Part shown: positions 41,978 through 50,618 of the stretch, one piece after another
Layout: the number at the start of each line of letters is the position of its first letter
Numbering within the stretch: the first letter of the stretch is position 1
Source: Paraburkholderia hospita
Lineage (GTDB): Bacteria > Pseudomonadota > Gammaproteobacteria > Burkholderiales > Burkholderiaceae
Length of the DNA: 64,000 nucleotides
Direction of reading: 5' to 3'
Assembly (NCBI RefSeq): GCF_002902965.1
Contig: NZ_CP026106.1
Span: 2,666,001 to 2,730,000, forward strand
The notes under the pieces: model-generated
The model's database searches: none
Told to the model about the DNA's origin: nothing
Seen by the model: the letters and a program-made list of their open reading frames with translations, nothing else
Position numbers and translations under genes: made by a program

Positions 41978-42937
41978 TCACGACGCCCGCAACTCACGTA
42001 CACCCTTACCTATCCGCCGCCGCAGCAACGTTCGCAAAGTGTGGCCGTCCGCATACCCAACCTGCTCAGCAATGCGCTCGACGGTGAGTTCGCTCGTCCT
42101 GAGCAGCTGGACGGCGCGCTCGATCCGCAGATCCTGAATGTACTCGACGGGCGTTTTACCGAGCACCGCGTTCAGACGCCGCGTCAACGTCCGCTTGCTG
42201 GTCGCCAGTTCATCGGCCACGACGTCGAGTGAGATTGCCGTGCCGAGGTGTTGGCGCACCCAGCGGTCGAACCGCTCGACGAGCACATCCGAGTGTGAGA
42301 GCTGATCGGAGATCGCATAGGCAGACTGCGATAGTCGCGAGTCGAATACGAGGTACCTTGCAACGAGCGCCGCAAGCTCAGGGCTGTGGTTGCGGATCAA
42401 CCAGAGCGCAAGGTCGAGGTGGCTCAGGGCCGCCCCTGCCGTTATGGCACCGCCGCTGGGAACGACAATCCGGTGCGCGTCGAGGTGCACGTTCGGGTAG
42501 CGCTGCCGGAATAGCGGCGAAAGCCACCAGGTGGTCGTGGCATCGTAACCGTCGAGCAAGCCGCTTTCAGCCAGCACGAACGTACCCGTACATGCGGCTG
42601 CAACGCGCGCGCCGCCACTTCGCCACGAGCGCAAAGCACCAAGTGCATCGACCACATCGTCCCGGCCGAGTGCAGGCACAAGCGCCTCGGGCGTCGTGCG
42701 GTTGAGCGCGGGCAAGACGACCCAATCCGGCGCAGGCGCGTCGGGCACCTCGCGCACGGGCACTTGCAACCCCAGCTCGGTACGTACTTCGGGGCGCATT
42801 CCCACCACGGTGATGTCGAAGCCCGCCGTGGCCACCCCTGTCGTGCGCGCAAGGCTGTTGGCCATCGTCAAGCTGTCGAGCACGGTGGTGAGGCCCGTAT
42901 CGAACACCCCCTCGAGCGCGAGAACATAAATTCGCAT
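41978..42937 (-). CDS. GlxA-family AraC transcriptional regulator
   Basis: A 319-residue regulator with an N-terminal DJ-1/PfpI-like domain (residues 1-185; the nucleophile-elbow-like Cys in AAACTGTFVLAE) and a C-terminal AraC helix-turn-helix pair (about 220-315; SLDVVADELATSKRTLTRRL, VERIAEQVGYADGHTLRTLLRRR split). It starts in the duplicated segment copy B and is divergent from the ABM gene. A second, decayed copy lies at 37822. Effector unknown. Confidence 0.92.
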   Translation of the reverse strand: MRIYVLALEGVFDTGLTTVLDSLTMANSLARTTGVATAGFDITVVGMRPEVRTELGLQVPVREVPDAPAPDWVVLPALNRTTPEALVPALGRDDVVDALGALRSWRSGGARVAAACTGTFVLAESGLLDGYDATTTWWLSPLFRQRYPNVHLDAHRIVVPSGGAITAGAALSHLDLALWLIRNHSPELAALVARYLVFDSRLSQSAYAISDQLSHSDVLVERFDRWVRQHLGTAISLDVVADELATSKRTLTRRLNAVLGKTPVEYIQDLRIERAVQLLRTSELTVERIAEQVGYADGHTLRTLLRRRIGKGVRELRAS

Positions 42938-43047
42938 GGCAGAATTGATACCAAAATTGTCGATCGGGACAGTATTCTCCGGCGCGTTCCGTTTGTACAG
43001 TGTCGATCACCGCATGAACCTCTCATGCGGAGCACTGGAGAACAAAG
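42798..43047. repeat. Duplicated regulator-promoter segment, copy B
   Basis: The intact counterpart of 37822-38063: the GlxA gene start, ATTGTCGATCGGGACAGTA with the dyad TGTC/GACA in the intergenic part, TTTGTACAGTGTCGATCACC and the plus-strand leader CTGGAGAACAAAG just before the ABM start. The dyad is the likely GlxA binding site because it is retained in both copies. Confidence 0.8.
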
Positions 43048-43353
43048 ATGATCAAGCACGCCTTGTTTGTCCGACTCGAAGCCAAACCGGGAAAGGAGCA
43101 GGCTGTAGCAGACTTCCTCATCGATGGGCTTGAGATGGCCAATCGGGAGTCGACCACACCAATCTGGTTCGCCCTCAGGCTGTCGCCGACGACGTTCGGC
43201 GTATTCGACGCTTTTGCGAGTGAAGCGGATCGCCAGGCACACCTGAACGGCAGTATCGCCAGCGCACTGATGGCCTGCGCCGACGAGATGCTGGCAAGCC
43301 CCCCATCGATCGAGCCGATCGACGTCCTTGGCATGAAGAACCTGCTGGCGTGA
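43048..43353 (+). CDS. ABM-domain protein (putative quinol monooxygenase)
   Basis: A 101-residue protein, MIKHALFVRLEAKPGKEQAV at the start, then WFALRLSPTTFGVFDAFASE and the terminal DVLGMKNLLA. This is the dimeric alpha-beta barrel pattern of YgiN-like small monooxygenases. GGAG stands nine bases before the start. It is divergent from the GlxA regulator and is its probable target. Confidence 0.82.
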   Translation: MIKHALFVRLEAKPGKEQAVADFLIDGLEMANRESTTPIWFALRLSPTTFGVFDAFASEADRQAHLNGSIASALMACADEMLASPPSIEPIDVLGMKNLLA

Positions 43354-43470
43354 GCCGTATGCGCCCCGGCAGCACACGAGTCCTGCCGCTGGAGACCGTC
43401 TCCAGCAACCGCGGTGTCCGCCAGCGTGTGGCGTCCTGATTCAATCCCGTTCATAGAGATGGAGTAGTTC

Positions 43471-44085
43471 GTGTCGATTCATTACAAACTAGGCGCTTTG
43501 TTCGCTGCCATTGCATTTTCGAGCGCGTCTTTCGCGCAAACACCCGACGTCAAACCGGAACGGATTCGCGGCGATATCGTGTCGTTCAAAGGCGAATTGC
43601 TGACCGTACACCGGAAGAGCGGCGGCACCGTATCGATCGATGTCAAGCCGGACGTCGGAGTCTCGGCTCTCAAGCCCGCCAGGCTGTCCGATGCCAAAAC
43701 CGGTTCGTACGTGGGGACGCCGGCGATTACGGGCAGCGATGGAAAATTGACGGCCACTTCGATGATCGTTTTTCCCGAGGCAGCACGCGGTACGGCAGAA
43801 GGGCATTTCGCCTATGACTTCGGTCCCGACAGCACGATGACAAATGCAAACGTGGTGTCGGTTGTCACCGGCACCCGCGGTCGTGAGCTGAATCTTTCAT
43901 ACAAGGGCGGTTCCAGCACGGTGACGGTCCCGGAGAACGTCCCCGTCGTGACGCCGGTTCCGGCGAGCAGAACGGATCTGACGGCAGGGAAGAAGGTGTT
44001 CCTCGTGGTGACACCGGGTGCGAGCGGTGTTTATGACGCGCACGTGCTGTTCGTCGAAAAGGACGGTGTGGCGCCTCAGTTCTGA
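43471..44085 (+). CDS. Exported protein of unknown function (DUF5666-like repeats)
   Basis: A 204-residue protein that starts with GTG behind GGAG. The signal peptide ends SSASFAQT (about residue 23). The mature protein starts with GDIVSFKGELLTVHRKSGGT, an OB-like strand pattern as in DUF5666 proteins, and repeats a related pattern in VVSVVTGTRGRELNLSYKGG. Function unknown. It follows the ABM gene by 117 bases in the same direction. Confidence 0.7.
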   Translation: MSIHYKLGALFAAIAFSSASFAQTPDVKPERIRGDIVSFKGELLTVHRKSGGTVSIDVKPDVGVSALKPARLSDAKTGSYVGTPAITGSDGKLTATSMIVFPEAARGTAEGHFAYDFGPDSTMTNANVVSVVTGTRGRELNLSYKGGSSTVTVPENVPVVTPVPASRTDLTAGKKVFLVVTPGASGVYDAHVLFVEKDGVAPQF

Positions 44086-44253
44086 CGCATCATGTCGGTC
44101 CACTGTGGCCGCTGATGCCGATGATTTGCCCCATTCCCGGCAAACGCGGTCGGGTCATGTCGGCCTTTAACTACGACGACTAGAGCGATTTTCGTTTCCA
44201 TTAATTCAATGATCCTAATTACTTTAGACGTGTTCCCTACTCAAGGATTGACC

Positions 44254-45027
44254 ATGCGCTTTCTCACGTTACGATCTGCAGCGGCGCAGGCCGCTGCCGC
44301 ACTTTGCCTGCTTGTCACTGCCGCCGCGCCTGCTTTTGCCGCACCGGTGAAGAACATCGTGGTGGTTCACGGCGCATTCGCCGACGCCGCAGGTTGGCGC
44401 CCTGTCTACAACATTCTGACGAAGGACGGCTACCACGTGACACTGGTTCAGCAACCTCTGACGTCGTTCAACGACGACGTGACTGCCACGAAACGCGTGC
44501 TTGATAGCCTCGACGGTCCGTGCGTACTCGTCGGCCACAGCTATGCCGGCGCGATCATTAGTGAAGCCGGGAACGACGATCACGTGAAGTCACTGGTCTA
44601 CATTGCCGCGCATGCGATCGACGCCGGTGAAACCATAGGGGACAACGGCAAGAAGTACCCGGTCGGCCCCCTATCGATCGTCGGAACGCCGGATCATTTT
44701 GTTTACCTGAAACCCACCGACTATCCGTCGCAGTTCGCACCCGACCTGCCTCGCGCGCAGGCCGATTTCGAAGCGCATGCGCAGATACCGCTTGCAGCAT
44801 CCGAGTTCTCGGCGCAGGTTTCCGATCCGGCATGGAAGACCAAGCCCAGCTGGTATATGGTCGCGAAGGCCGACAAGATCATCAGTCCGGACCTCGAACG
44901 CATGTACGCAGAGCGCGCTCACGCAACTACGGTCGAGATCAATGGTGCAAGCCATGCGGTGTTTGAATCCCATCCGCGGGAAGTCGCCGCACTGATCGAA
45001 CAGGCGGCGCAGCGGTCTGGCCAGTAA
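44254..45027 (+). CDS. Exported alpha/beta hydrolase (EstC-like)
   Basis: A 257-residue protein. The ATG at 44254 follows AAGGA and opens a signal peptide ending AAPAFAAP. The hydrolase core has VVVHGAFADAAGWRPVYNIL (oxyanion loop), the nucleophile in LVGHSYAGAIISEA with Ser, and the catalytic His in INGASHAVFESHP. It resembles salicylate-ester/EstC-type hydrolases that are exported in this group. Substrate unknown. Confidence 0.88.
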   Translation: MRFLTLRSAAAQAAAALCLLVTAAAPAFAAPVKNIVVVHGAFADAAGWRPVYNILTKDGYHVTLVQQPLTSFNDDVTATKRVLDSLDGPCVLVGHSYAGAIISEAGNDDHVKSLVYIAAHAIDAGETIGDNGKKYPVGPLSIVGTPDHFVYLKPTDYPSQFAPDLPRAQADFEAHAQIPLAASEFSAQVSDPAWKTKPSWYMVAKADKIISPDLERMYAERAHATTVEINGASHAVFESHPREVAALIEQAAQRSGQ

Positions 45028-45086
45028 GGGAACGTTCTTCGGCGCTTACCGCAAGCTTGACGCCATATGCAAGCGCAGACGGGCGC

Positions 45087-45294
45087 CTACGCGCGGATGA
45101 TCGGCAGGACCGGGATCACTTCCGTGTACCCGGCCGATGGGCTCGGGCTGAGCTCAGCCGAATTCAAAGCTTCTTCCAGCGTCTCGACACCGACCACTAC
45201 AAAGCCGCCAAACAGTGCGTGCCCTTCTGTACCGGATCGGCGTAGATGTCATAGACGTTGGGTGGTGCTGAAAAGCGAGAACAAATTCCATCAT
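45087..45294 (-). pseudogene. YciI-like domain protein, inactivated by two frameshifts
   Basis: From the ATG at 45294 (AGGAAAC upstream) the minus strand reads MMEFVLA; shifting frame it continues FSAPPNVYDIYADPVQKGT; shifting again it reads HALFGGFVVVGVETLEEALN and ends GYTEVIPVLPIIRA then stop at 45087. The three pieces in order make one YciI-like domain (GGFxxV and EVxPV patterns). As it stands no frame is complete. It lies 22 bases after the NmrA-type gene and was probably co-transcribed with it. Confidence 0.65.
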
Positions 45295-45316
45295 TGTTTC
45301 CTGTTAGAAGGGACGA

Positions 45317-46222
45317 TCAGGCGGGCGTGAACGCGGCCGCATGGCGGCGAGCGAATTCGGCGGCGGAAATCGGCGCGCGACCGACTAACTGCTCGAAGGT
45401 GTTGGTCATGCGGTCGTAGCGGTTGTCGCGATGCAGCTGGGCCATAACGATCAGGTGCGCGACCAGATGAGCCGGCTGTTTGGCCTCCTGGAGCCTGGCT
45501 TCCCAGATCTGCGGCGGCACGTTGACGTATTGGATGGTGCGGCCCAGTGCGCCGCTGAATTCCTGCGCGAGCCCGGCCATCGTCAGCGACTGGGGGCCGG
45601 TCAGTTCGTAGACCTTGCTGATATGCGGCTCTGGGTTGGCCAGCACAGCAGCAACGGCGGCCCCCACGTCGGCGGCGGCGATTGGAGAGGTCTTGCCGTC
45701 AGCGAACGGCAGGCGGATAGCGTTGTCCTCCCGGATCCCCTTGGCCGCCGGCAGGAACAAGCCTTCGAAGAAAGCGGTTGGACGCAGGTAAACCACCGGC
45801 AGGCCGGACCAGCGCAGCACCTGCTCTGCGAGCCAGTGCTGCTTCTGTTGCGGGCTGCCGGTGGTCTCTGTCTCGCTCATCTGCGACAGCGTCATCTGCG
45901 ACAGATTGACGAAGGCCTTCACACCCAGGCTTTTCGCTGTGACCGCGACGTTGGTGGTCGCTTCCAGGAAGTTGGGCGAAACCGACATCGTGAAATACAC
46001 CACTGAGCAGCCTTGCATGGCCGCACGCACCGCGACGATGTCGAGCATGTCGGCGACCACGACTTCGGCGCCCAGGTCACGCAACGTGTCGGCGCGCGCG
46101 TCCAGCTTGCGCACCATGGCGCGTACGCGATGGCCTTGTTCCAGCAGGATGGCGATAGCTGCGCGCGCGGTCGAGCCGACGCTGCCGGCGGCGCCAGTAA
46201 CGAGGATGGTTTCTTGGGACAA
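45317..46222 (-). CDS. NmrA-family NAD(P)-binding protein
   Basis: A 301-residue atypical SDR starting with TTG at 46222 behind AAGGAAGAG. The Rossmann motif TGAAGSVGSTARAAIAIL is near the N-terminus, and VVYLRPTAFFEGL, VYELTGPQSLTMAGLAQEFS follow as in NmrA/quinone-oxidoreductase-like proteins. The family binds NAD(P) and serves as redox sensor or reductase. It is transcribed away from the PadR gene and is its likely target, along with the YciI pseudogene. Confidence 0.85.
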   Translation of the reverse strand: MSQETILVTGAAGSVGSTARAAIAILLEQGHRVRAMVRKLDARADTLRDLGAEVVVADMLDIVAVRAAMQGCSVVYFTMSVSPNFLEATTNVAVTAKSLGVKAFVNLSQMTLSQMSETETTGSPQQKQHWLAEQVLRWSGLPVVYLRPTAFFEGLFLPAAKGIREDNAIRLPFADGKTSPIAAADVGAAVAAVLANPEPHISKVYELTGPQSLTMAGLAQEFSGALGRTIQYVNVPPQIWEARLQEAKQPAHLVAHLIVMAQLHRDNRYDRMTNTFEQLVGRAPISAAEFARRHAAAFTPA

Positions 46223-46640
46223 GATTCTCTTCCTTGTGTTAGTGAGAAAGATGAAGAACATGAGCAACGGACCTCAGGAATCGCCAGCCTGGCGCGTCTG
46301 CGCCGCATCAACGTCGGCACGCACCGCACTGGAAGCGAGGACGTAAAGACCGGGTCGGTGCGCATTGGCAGCAGCCCTTTCTGGAAAGGCTGGCCGGAAT
46401 CGTCGAACCGCTCGACGACCTTGCCGGCAGCGCGAAAGCCCAGGTTGCTTTCAGTGCGTGCATGCACGACGTTGATGCAGATGATGTTGTCGGCAGCGGC
46501 CGGCGCCGCCTCGACCCAGGCAACCTTGGTGCTCGGAGGAAACGACACGGCGGACCGACCGCGTCCGGCCAAAGCTACGACGGCTCGCGCGTTCGCAGCC
46601 CGGGACATAGGGAAAACGAAGGCCGCACTCATGATAGAAT
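46223..46640 (-). other. Unresolved stretch, perhaps a gene remnant
   Basis: The minus strand has an open frame from ATG at 46632 (MSAAFVFPMSRAANARAVVA, then NVVHARTESNLGFRAAGK) that loses protein-like character near 46330 and then runs out of frame over the NmrA gene. The start is where a PadR-controlled gene would begin, directly behind the operators, but no clear ribosome site is seen. I cannot name a family. It may be a decayed first gene of the unit. Confidence 0.35.
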
Positions 46641-46643
46641 CGT

Positions 46644-46663
46644 CTATGTTGAAAAATACATAG
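46644..46663. promoter_or_regulatory. PadR-type operator 1
   Basis: CTATGT-TGAAAAAT-ACATAG: perfect dyad with the ATGT-N8-ACAT layout known for PadR regulators. It lies upstream of the minus-strand unit. Confidence 0.75.
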
Positions 46664-46680
46664 TGACACGGTTTACACGA

Positions 46681-46700
46681 CTATGTCAAAAAAAACATAG
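46681..46700. promoter_or_regulatory. PadR-type operator 2
   Basis: CTATGT-CAAAAAAA-ACATAG: same perfect dyad, centre 37 bases from operator 1, and immediately upstream of the padR gene. Both promoters of the divergent region are thus covered. Confidence 0.75.
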
Positions 46701-46736
46701 TCATTCCGCGTGCGCATTGACGCAATCAAGGAGCGA

Positions 46737-47300
46737 ATGCGAGTGAGTGATTTGAAGGAAGCCAGGGCAAGCAAGGCGAAACCACTGAAAAATGTTCTCC
46801 TTGCCGGGCTATATAACCAGCCGCGTTCGGGCTACGAAATGACCAAATGGCTGCAGATGGCGGGCCAGCATTGCTGGGCGGTTGAGCACAGCTCCGTGTA
46901 CCCTGCTTTGCGCGAGCTGGAGAAGGACGGACTCATCAAATCGGAGCGCATGCCGGGAACGCGAGGACCGGAACGCTCGATCTACAGCGTGACCGATGCT
47001 GGACGTGAGGAGCTGACGGCTTGGGTGGCCAATGGTTCGCCGCGCCCGGCCATCAAGGACGAACAGATACTGCGGGTGTTATGTTTCGATTTGCTGCCGC
47101 GCGAGACAGCGTTGCAGCAAATTCGTGCGGTGCGCGCGGACCATCAGGCCCAGCTTGAATTCTTTCTCGAAAGACAGGCCGTGCTGACCGAGCATCAGCT
47201 TGGACCGCTGTTGGTGACGCGCCGCGGCGTGTTGGCGGAACAGGCCTATATCGCGTGGTGTGACGAGGTGGCGGAAATGATTGCTCGCAGGCCAGCCTGA
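46737..47300 (+). CDS. PadR-family transcriptional regulator
   Basis: A 187-residue regulator: N-terminal winged helix with VLLAGLYNQPRSGYEMTKWL and VEHSSVYPALRELEKDGLI, GPERSIYSVTDAGREEL in the wing, then a C-terminal helical dimer domain (YIAWCDEVAEMIARRPA). AAGGAG (46728-46733) favours ATG at 46737 or the GTG at 46743; a GTG at 46710 would run through the operator side. It is divergent from the NmrA-type unit with two ATGT-N8-ACAT operators between, so it probably represses both. Confidence 0.92.
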   Translation: MRVSDLKEARASKAKPLKNVLLAGLYNQPRSGYEMTKWLQMAGQHCWAVEHSSVYPALRELEKDGLIKSERMPGTRGPERSIYSVTDAGREELTAWVANGSPRPAIKDEQILRVLCFDLLPRETALQQIRAVRADHQAQLEFFLERQAVLTEHQLGPLLVTRRGVLAEQAYIAWCDEVAEMIARRPA

Positions 47301-47633
47301 TCCCGGCCGAATTCAGGCCGGCGCGCAGCTTGAATTTGCCAAATGGAAGTACCAGGCGAGGGAGGCGCCACCATCCTTGACAATGGCACGCGGTGCACCC
47401 AGGTAGACAAACAGACCGTTTGTCTCCGTAGCGATGCTTCGCAACCGGTGCGAGATCGCTACGGTGTCACGGGCATTCTCCACGGATGCGGGAAGGCCGA
47501 TGAAGCTACTCTCGTCGCCGCCGGATAGGAAAATCCGTTAGCGTCGCTGAAGCCGACGTTCGATCTACCGAGTGACCACCGCTTCATGGCTGATTTGAGT
47601 CTGATGTGAGCGCTCTAAATCCTAAATTCGAAA
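47301..47633. other. 333-base region without a supported gene
   Basis: The only frame (47343-47528) has no ribosome site and irregular composition. Nothing else is recognised. Confidence 0.5.
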
Positions 47634-48062
47634 CTAACTACTATTTGCTGGTCGTTGTGCGACGACTCCATCCGTCTGCAACAAATGAAGTACATGCATC
47701 GCCGTCGCTGCCGATTCGAGAGGAACAAAAATATGATCGTGGTGCGCGCCCGCCACCACATTACAGCTGATGCCGGAATTACCCAATGCGCTAGCGAATG
47801 CTGCGGTCAAGCCCACCGCCTCCAGGGCTGAATTCACAGTCAACGTAATCCAGGCGCATTTGAACAAGGCATTCAAACCGCCGACCTGCGCATCCGCCTC
47901 ACTCGTGACGACAGACAAGCCCTCGGGTTCGCGGATTGACGCAACAATGACGGCCGGGTCAATGGCGTTACCGTCCTTGACCGAAGCAAACACAAACACG
48001 CCCGGGTTAAGCACCGGCTCCAATGTTTTCAACAGAACAGAGAGATCTGAAACTGGGCTCAC
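47634..48062 (-). CDS. ACT-domain protein (COG3602 type)
   Basis: A 142-residue protein built of two ACT-like units: LSVLLKTLEPVLNPGVFVFAS with the family-typical start, EGLSVVTSEADA, and then ITLTVNSALEAVGLTAAFASAL with CNVVAGAHHDHIFVP. ACT domains bind amino acids; stand-alone double ACT proteins are of unknown role. No neighbour suggests an enzyme partner. Confidence 0.88.
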   Translation of the reverse strand: MSPVSDLSVLLKTLEPVLNPGVFVFASVKDGNAIDPAVIVASIREPEGLSVVTSEADAQVGGLNALFKCAWITLTVNSALEAVGLTAAFASALGNSGISCNVVAGAHHDHIFVPLESAATAMHVLHLLQTDGVVAQRPANSS

Positions 48063-48213
48063 GTTACCTCCTGTGTGGCGCCGCCCACATCATTTACGTG
48101 GACATCGGCGGATTGTCGGCCCATTGAAGCGTAATGTCGAACAAACGAATTGGCGGCCGGGTGCGGAAGCTTGACGTCAAACCGTAACGGACCTTCAACC
48201 TTCCCCAAAGCAG

Positions 48214-48519
48214 TCACTCCCAAGTCGGCAATGATGTGGCTGCCAGCTCGCTCACGATCGGCTCATCTTCCGCATCGACGACAAGCACGACATCCTGTCC
48301 AACCATGTAGTAGCTGTTCAAGCGCTCATAGTTCACTTTCCCTAGCTCTCCGTACAATTCGATTCGCGAACTGTTCTCCTCAAGCCACAATTCGCATCCG
48401 CGCCATGTGGGATCAGAGTTGTCGAATTCCGACGGGACAGCGGTGTAATTTGTCGTGACTTCAACACTTTCGTCGACTACGTAGAGGCCGGCAACGCTTT
48501 GTCCGAAGTGGATCCGCAT
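48214..48519 (-). CDS. Hypothetical protein
   Basis: The C-terminal 101 codons of a longer open frame (up to 48801) look most like protein: MRIHFGQSVAGLYVVDESVE, YERLNSYYMVGQDVVLVVDA. The ATG at 48519 has a weak GGCGGG upstream. Acidic, with alternating hydrophobic residues, like small immunity or stress proteins, but I do not recognise it. The longer form has many Arg/Cys/Trp residues and is less convincing. Confidence 0.35.
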   Translation of the reverse strand: MRIHFGQSVAGLYVVDESVEVTTNYTAVPSEFDNSDPTWRGCELWLEENSSRIELYGELGKVNYERLNSYYMVGQDVVLVVDAEDEPIVSELAATSLPTWE

Positions 48520-48886
48520 CCCGCCGACGCAAACACGATCGCGCCATACGTAACGGTCAACCGTCAAACTACGCGTCCGCTCTATGTAACTGCGTGTGAC
48601 CCCCAATTGGCGGCCGCGACGGGAATGCCAGCTTCGACCGTCTGTTCGGGCGCCAAACACCGAACGGAGAATGCACGTTTCGAAAGCAAGCCCATTTTTG
48701 CGCCTAGAAACAAACCCTAACCCCCAACAGCCGCACCACGCGTAACCCAACACGCGCCCTACATCCCTTTCAGCAAGGCTACCAATATCCCAAATCGGCA
48801 CGCACGCCTTGCCGGTTTCGGCGTTGGCCCGATTTTTCGTCGATCTACAGTCGCCTCACACAACGTGAATCTCTACCGGAGGCGAC

Positions 48887-50044
48887 ATGAGAATAAGGCG
48901 ACGAACCGCGTCCATCGCGGCGACGCTGTCATTTGCGGCTGCATGCATCGGCAGCGCGCACGCAATCGAAAAGCCCGAAGAACTGACCGTGCAGAAGCTG
49001 CCGCCGTGGCATCCGCATGAGGTGTTCGTCGTCGATATTTCGATGCCGTCGATGACTGACGCACGCATCTATCTGTACGACGCCGATGCGAAAAAGCTGC
49101 TCGGCCAGATCGACGCCGGCTTCGCGCCGGGCTTCGCTATCTCGCCCGATCACAAGACGAGCTTCGTCTCGACCACGTACTTCGCGCGCGGCTCGCACGG
49201 CACGCGCACCGACGTCGTCGAGATGACCGACAACGCGACGCTGGATCACACAGGCGAAATCGTGATTCCGCCGAAGCACGGCCAGCACGTGCCGTCACCG
49301 TACAACACGACGTTCAGCGCGGACGGCAAGCGTCTCTACGTGACCAACATCACGCCCGCCGCATCGGTGACGGTGATCGACGTCGCATCGAAGAAGGTGC
49401 TGTCGGAAGTGGACATGGCGGCCTGCGTGCTCGCGTTTCCGTCGGGTAACGACCGCTTCACGGGCCTGTGCGAAAGCGGCAAGGCGCTCACCGTCACGCT
49501 GGACGCGAACGGTAAGGAAGCGAAGCGCACGATGTCCGACGCGTTCATCGACGTCGACAAGGACCCCGCGTACATCAATGCATCGCCGTATCAGGGCGGC
49601 TACCTGTTCACGACTTTCCACGGCATGGTGCGCACCGCCGACTTCCACGGCGACAAGCCCGTATTCGGTAAACCGTGGTCGCTGCTGACGGACGCCGAGC
49701 GCGCCGAAGGCTGGCGTCCTGGCGGCTTGCAGCAGACGGCCGTGCACGCGAAGCTGCATCGCTATTACGTGGCGATGCACAAGGGCGAAGAAGGCTCGCA
49801 CAAGGACCCCGGCACCGAAATCTGGGTGTACGACCTGCAGACGAAAAAGCGCATTGCGCGCTGGGATCTGTCGCAGCAGAAGATCGACCCGGTCGCCTCG
49901 ATCCAGGTCAGCGACGACGACAAGCCGCTGTTCTACGGCATCACAGGCACGTCGGATCTCGTCGTAATGGATGCGCGCACGGGCAAGCTGCAACACGTCG
50001 AAAAGCAGGTCGGCAATACGTCGTCACTGCTCGTCAATCCGTGA
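48887..50044 (+). CDS. aauB: Aromatic amine dehydrogenase, heavy (beta-propeller) chain
   Basis: A 385-residue periplasmic protein; signal peptide residues 1-26 (ending GSAHAI), behind a GGAGG ribosome site. It has the amine dehydrogenase heavy-chain propeller, with VFVVDISMPSMTDARIYLYD, GFAPGFAISPDHKTSFVSTTYFARGSHGTRTD (in two pieces), VPSPYNTTFSADGKRLYVTN and HRYYVAMHKGEEGSHKDPGTEIWVYD in order. It pairs with the TTQ light chain. It is the first gene of an operon with MauE-, MauD- and light-chain genes, the order known from aau of Alcaligenes. Confidence 0.93.
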   Translation: MRIRRRTASIAATLSFAAACIGSAHAIEKPEELTVQKLPPWHPHEVFVVDISMPSMTDARIYLYDADAKKLLGQIDAGFAPGFAISPDHKTSFVSTTYFARGSHGTRTDVVEMTDNATLDHTGEIVIPPKHGQHVPSPYNTTFSADGKRLYVTNITPAASVTVIDVASKKVLSEVDMAACVLAFPSGNDRFTGLCESGKALTVTLDANGKEAKRTMSDAFIDVDKDPAYINASPYQGGYLFTTFHGMVRTADFHGDKPVFGKPWSLLTDAERAEGWRPGGLQQTAVHAKLHRYYVAMHKGEEGSHKDPGTEIWVYDLQTKKRIARWDLSQQKIDPVASIQVSDDDKPLFYGITGTSDLVVMDARTGKLQHVEKQVGNTSSLLVNP

Positions 50045-50051
50045 GGCCGAC

Positions 50052-50618
50052 ATGATGCTCGATCCTGTACTCGCGACGGGCGCACAAGCCAGCACGGCGA
50101 TTGTCGTGCTGCTCGGCGCCGTCGCCAAATGGCGGCGTCCTGCCGCGTTCCGTCAGGCGCTCGGCGATTACCGCCTGTTGCCCGACGCGTTGACGGCGCC
50201 CGCCGCCATCGCGATCACGGCAGCGGAAACGGTGGGCGCCGCGGCGCTGCTGTTCCCCGATACGCGCGTAATCGGCGCAATCGTGCTGGTCGCGTTGCTG
50301 CTCGCATTCGCGGCGGGGCTCGCGTTCAACATCCTGCGCGGCCACACCGATATCGACTGCGGCTGCTCGGGCTTTGCCGCGACGCAAGCGGCAAAGCAGG
50401 CGAACGCGCCACGCGGCATCGGCTGGTTTCATGTCGCGCGCGCCGTGCTGCTCGCTGCACTCGCGGCTACCGCGTTCATCGAACCCGCGACGCGCTCGAT
50501 CGTGTGGTTCGACTACCTGACGCTCTTCTTTTCCGTGCTGCTGATCGTCTGCACACTGCTCACTTTCGATGTGCTGCTGGCCAACGTGCCGCGCCTCTCT
50601 CACTTGAGGAATTCATGA
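50052..50618 (+). CDS. MauE-like membrane protein for amine dehydrogenase maturation
   Basis: A 188-residue inner membrane protein with about four helices of the DoxX-like/MauE type and the conserved DIDCGCSGF cysteines. MauE and MauD are needed for correct disulfide pattern and stability of the light chain, which carries six disulfides. It begins seven bases after the heavy-chain stop; its own stop overlaps the start of the next gene (ATGA). Confidence 0.88.
   Translation: MMLDPVLATGAQASTAIVVLLGAVAKWRRPAAFRQALGDYRLLPDALTAPAAIAITAAETVGAAALLFPDTRVIGAIVLVALLLAFAAGLAFNILRGHTDIDCGCSGFAATQAAKQANAPRGIGWFHVARAVLLAALAATAFIEPATRSIVWFDYLTLFFSVLLIVCTLLTFDVLLANVPRLSHLRNS

Noticed and set aside
47343..47528. 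Plus-strand frame of 61 codons
   Set aside because: No ribosome site and no protein-like pattern.
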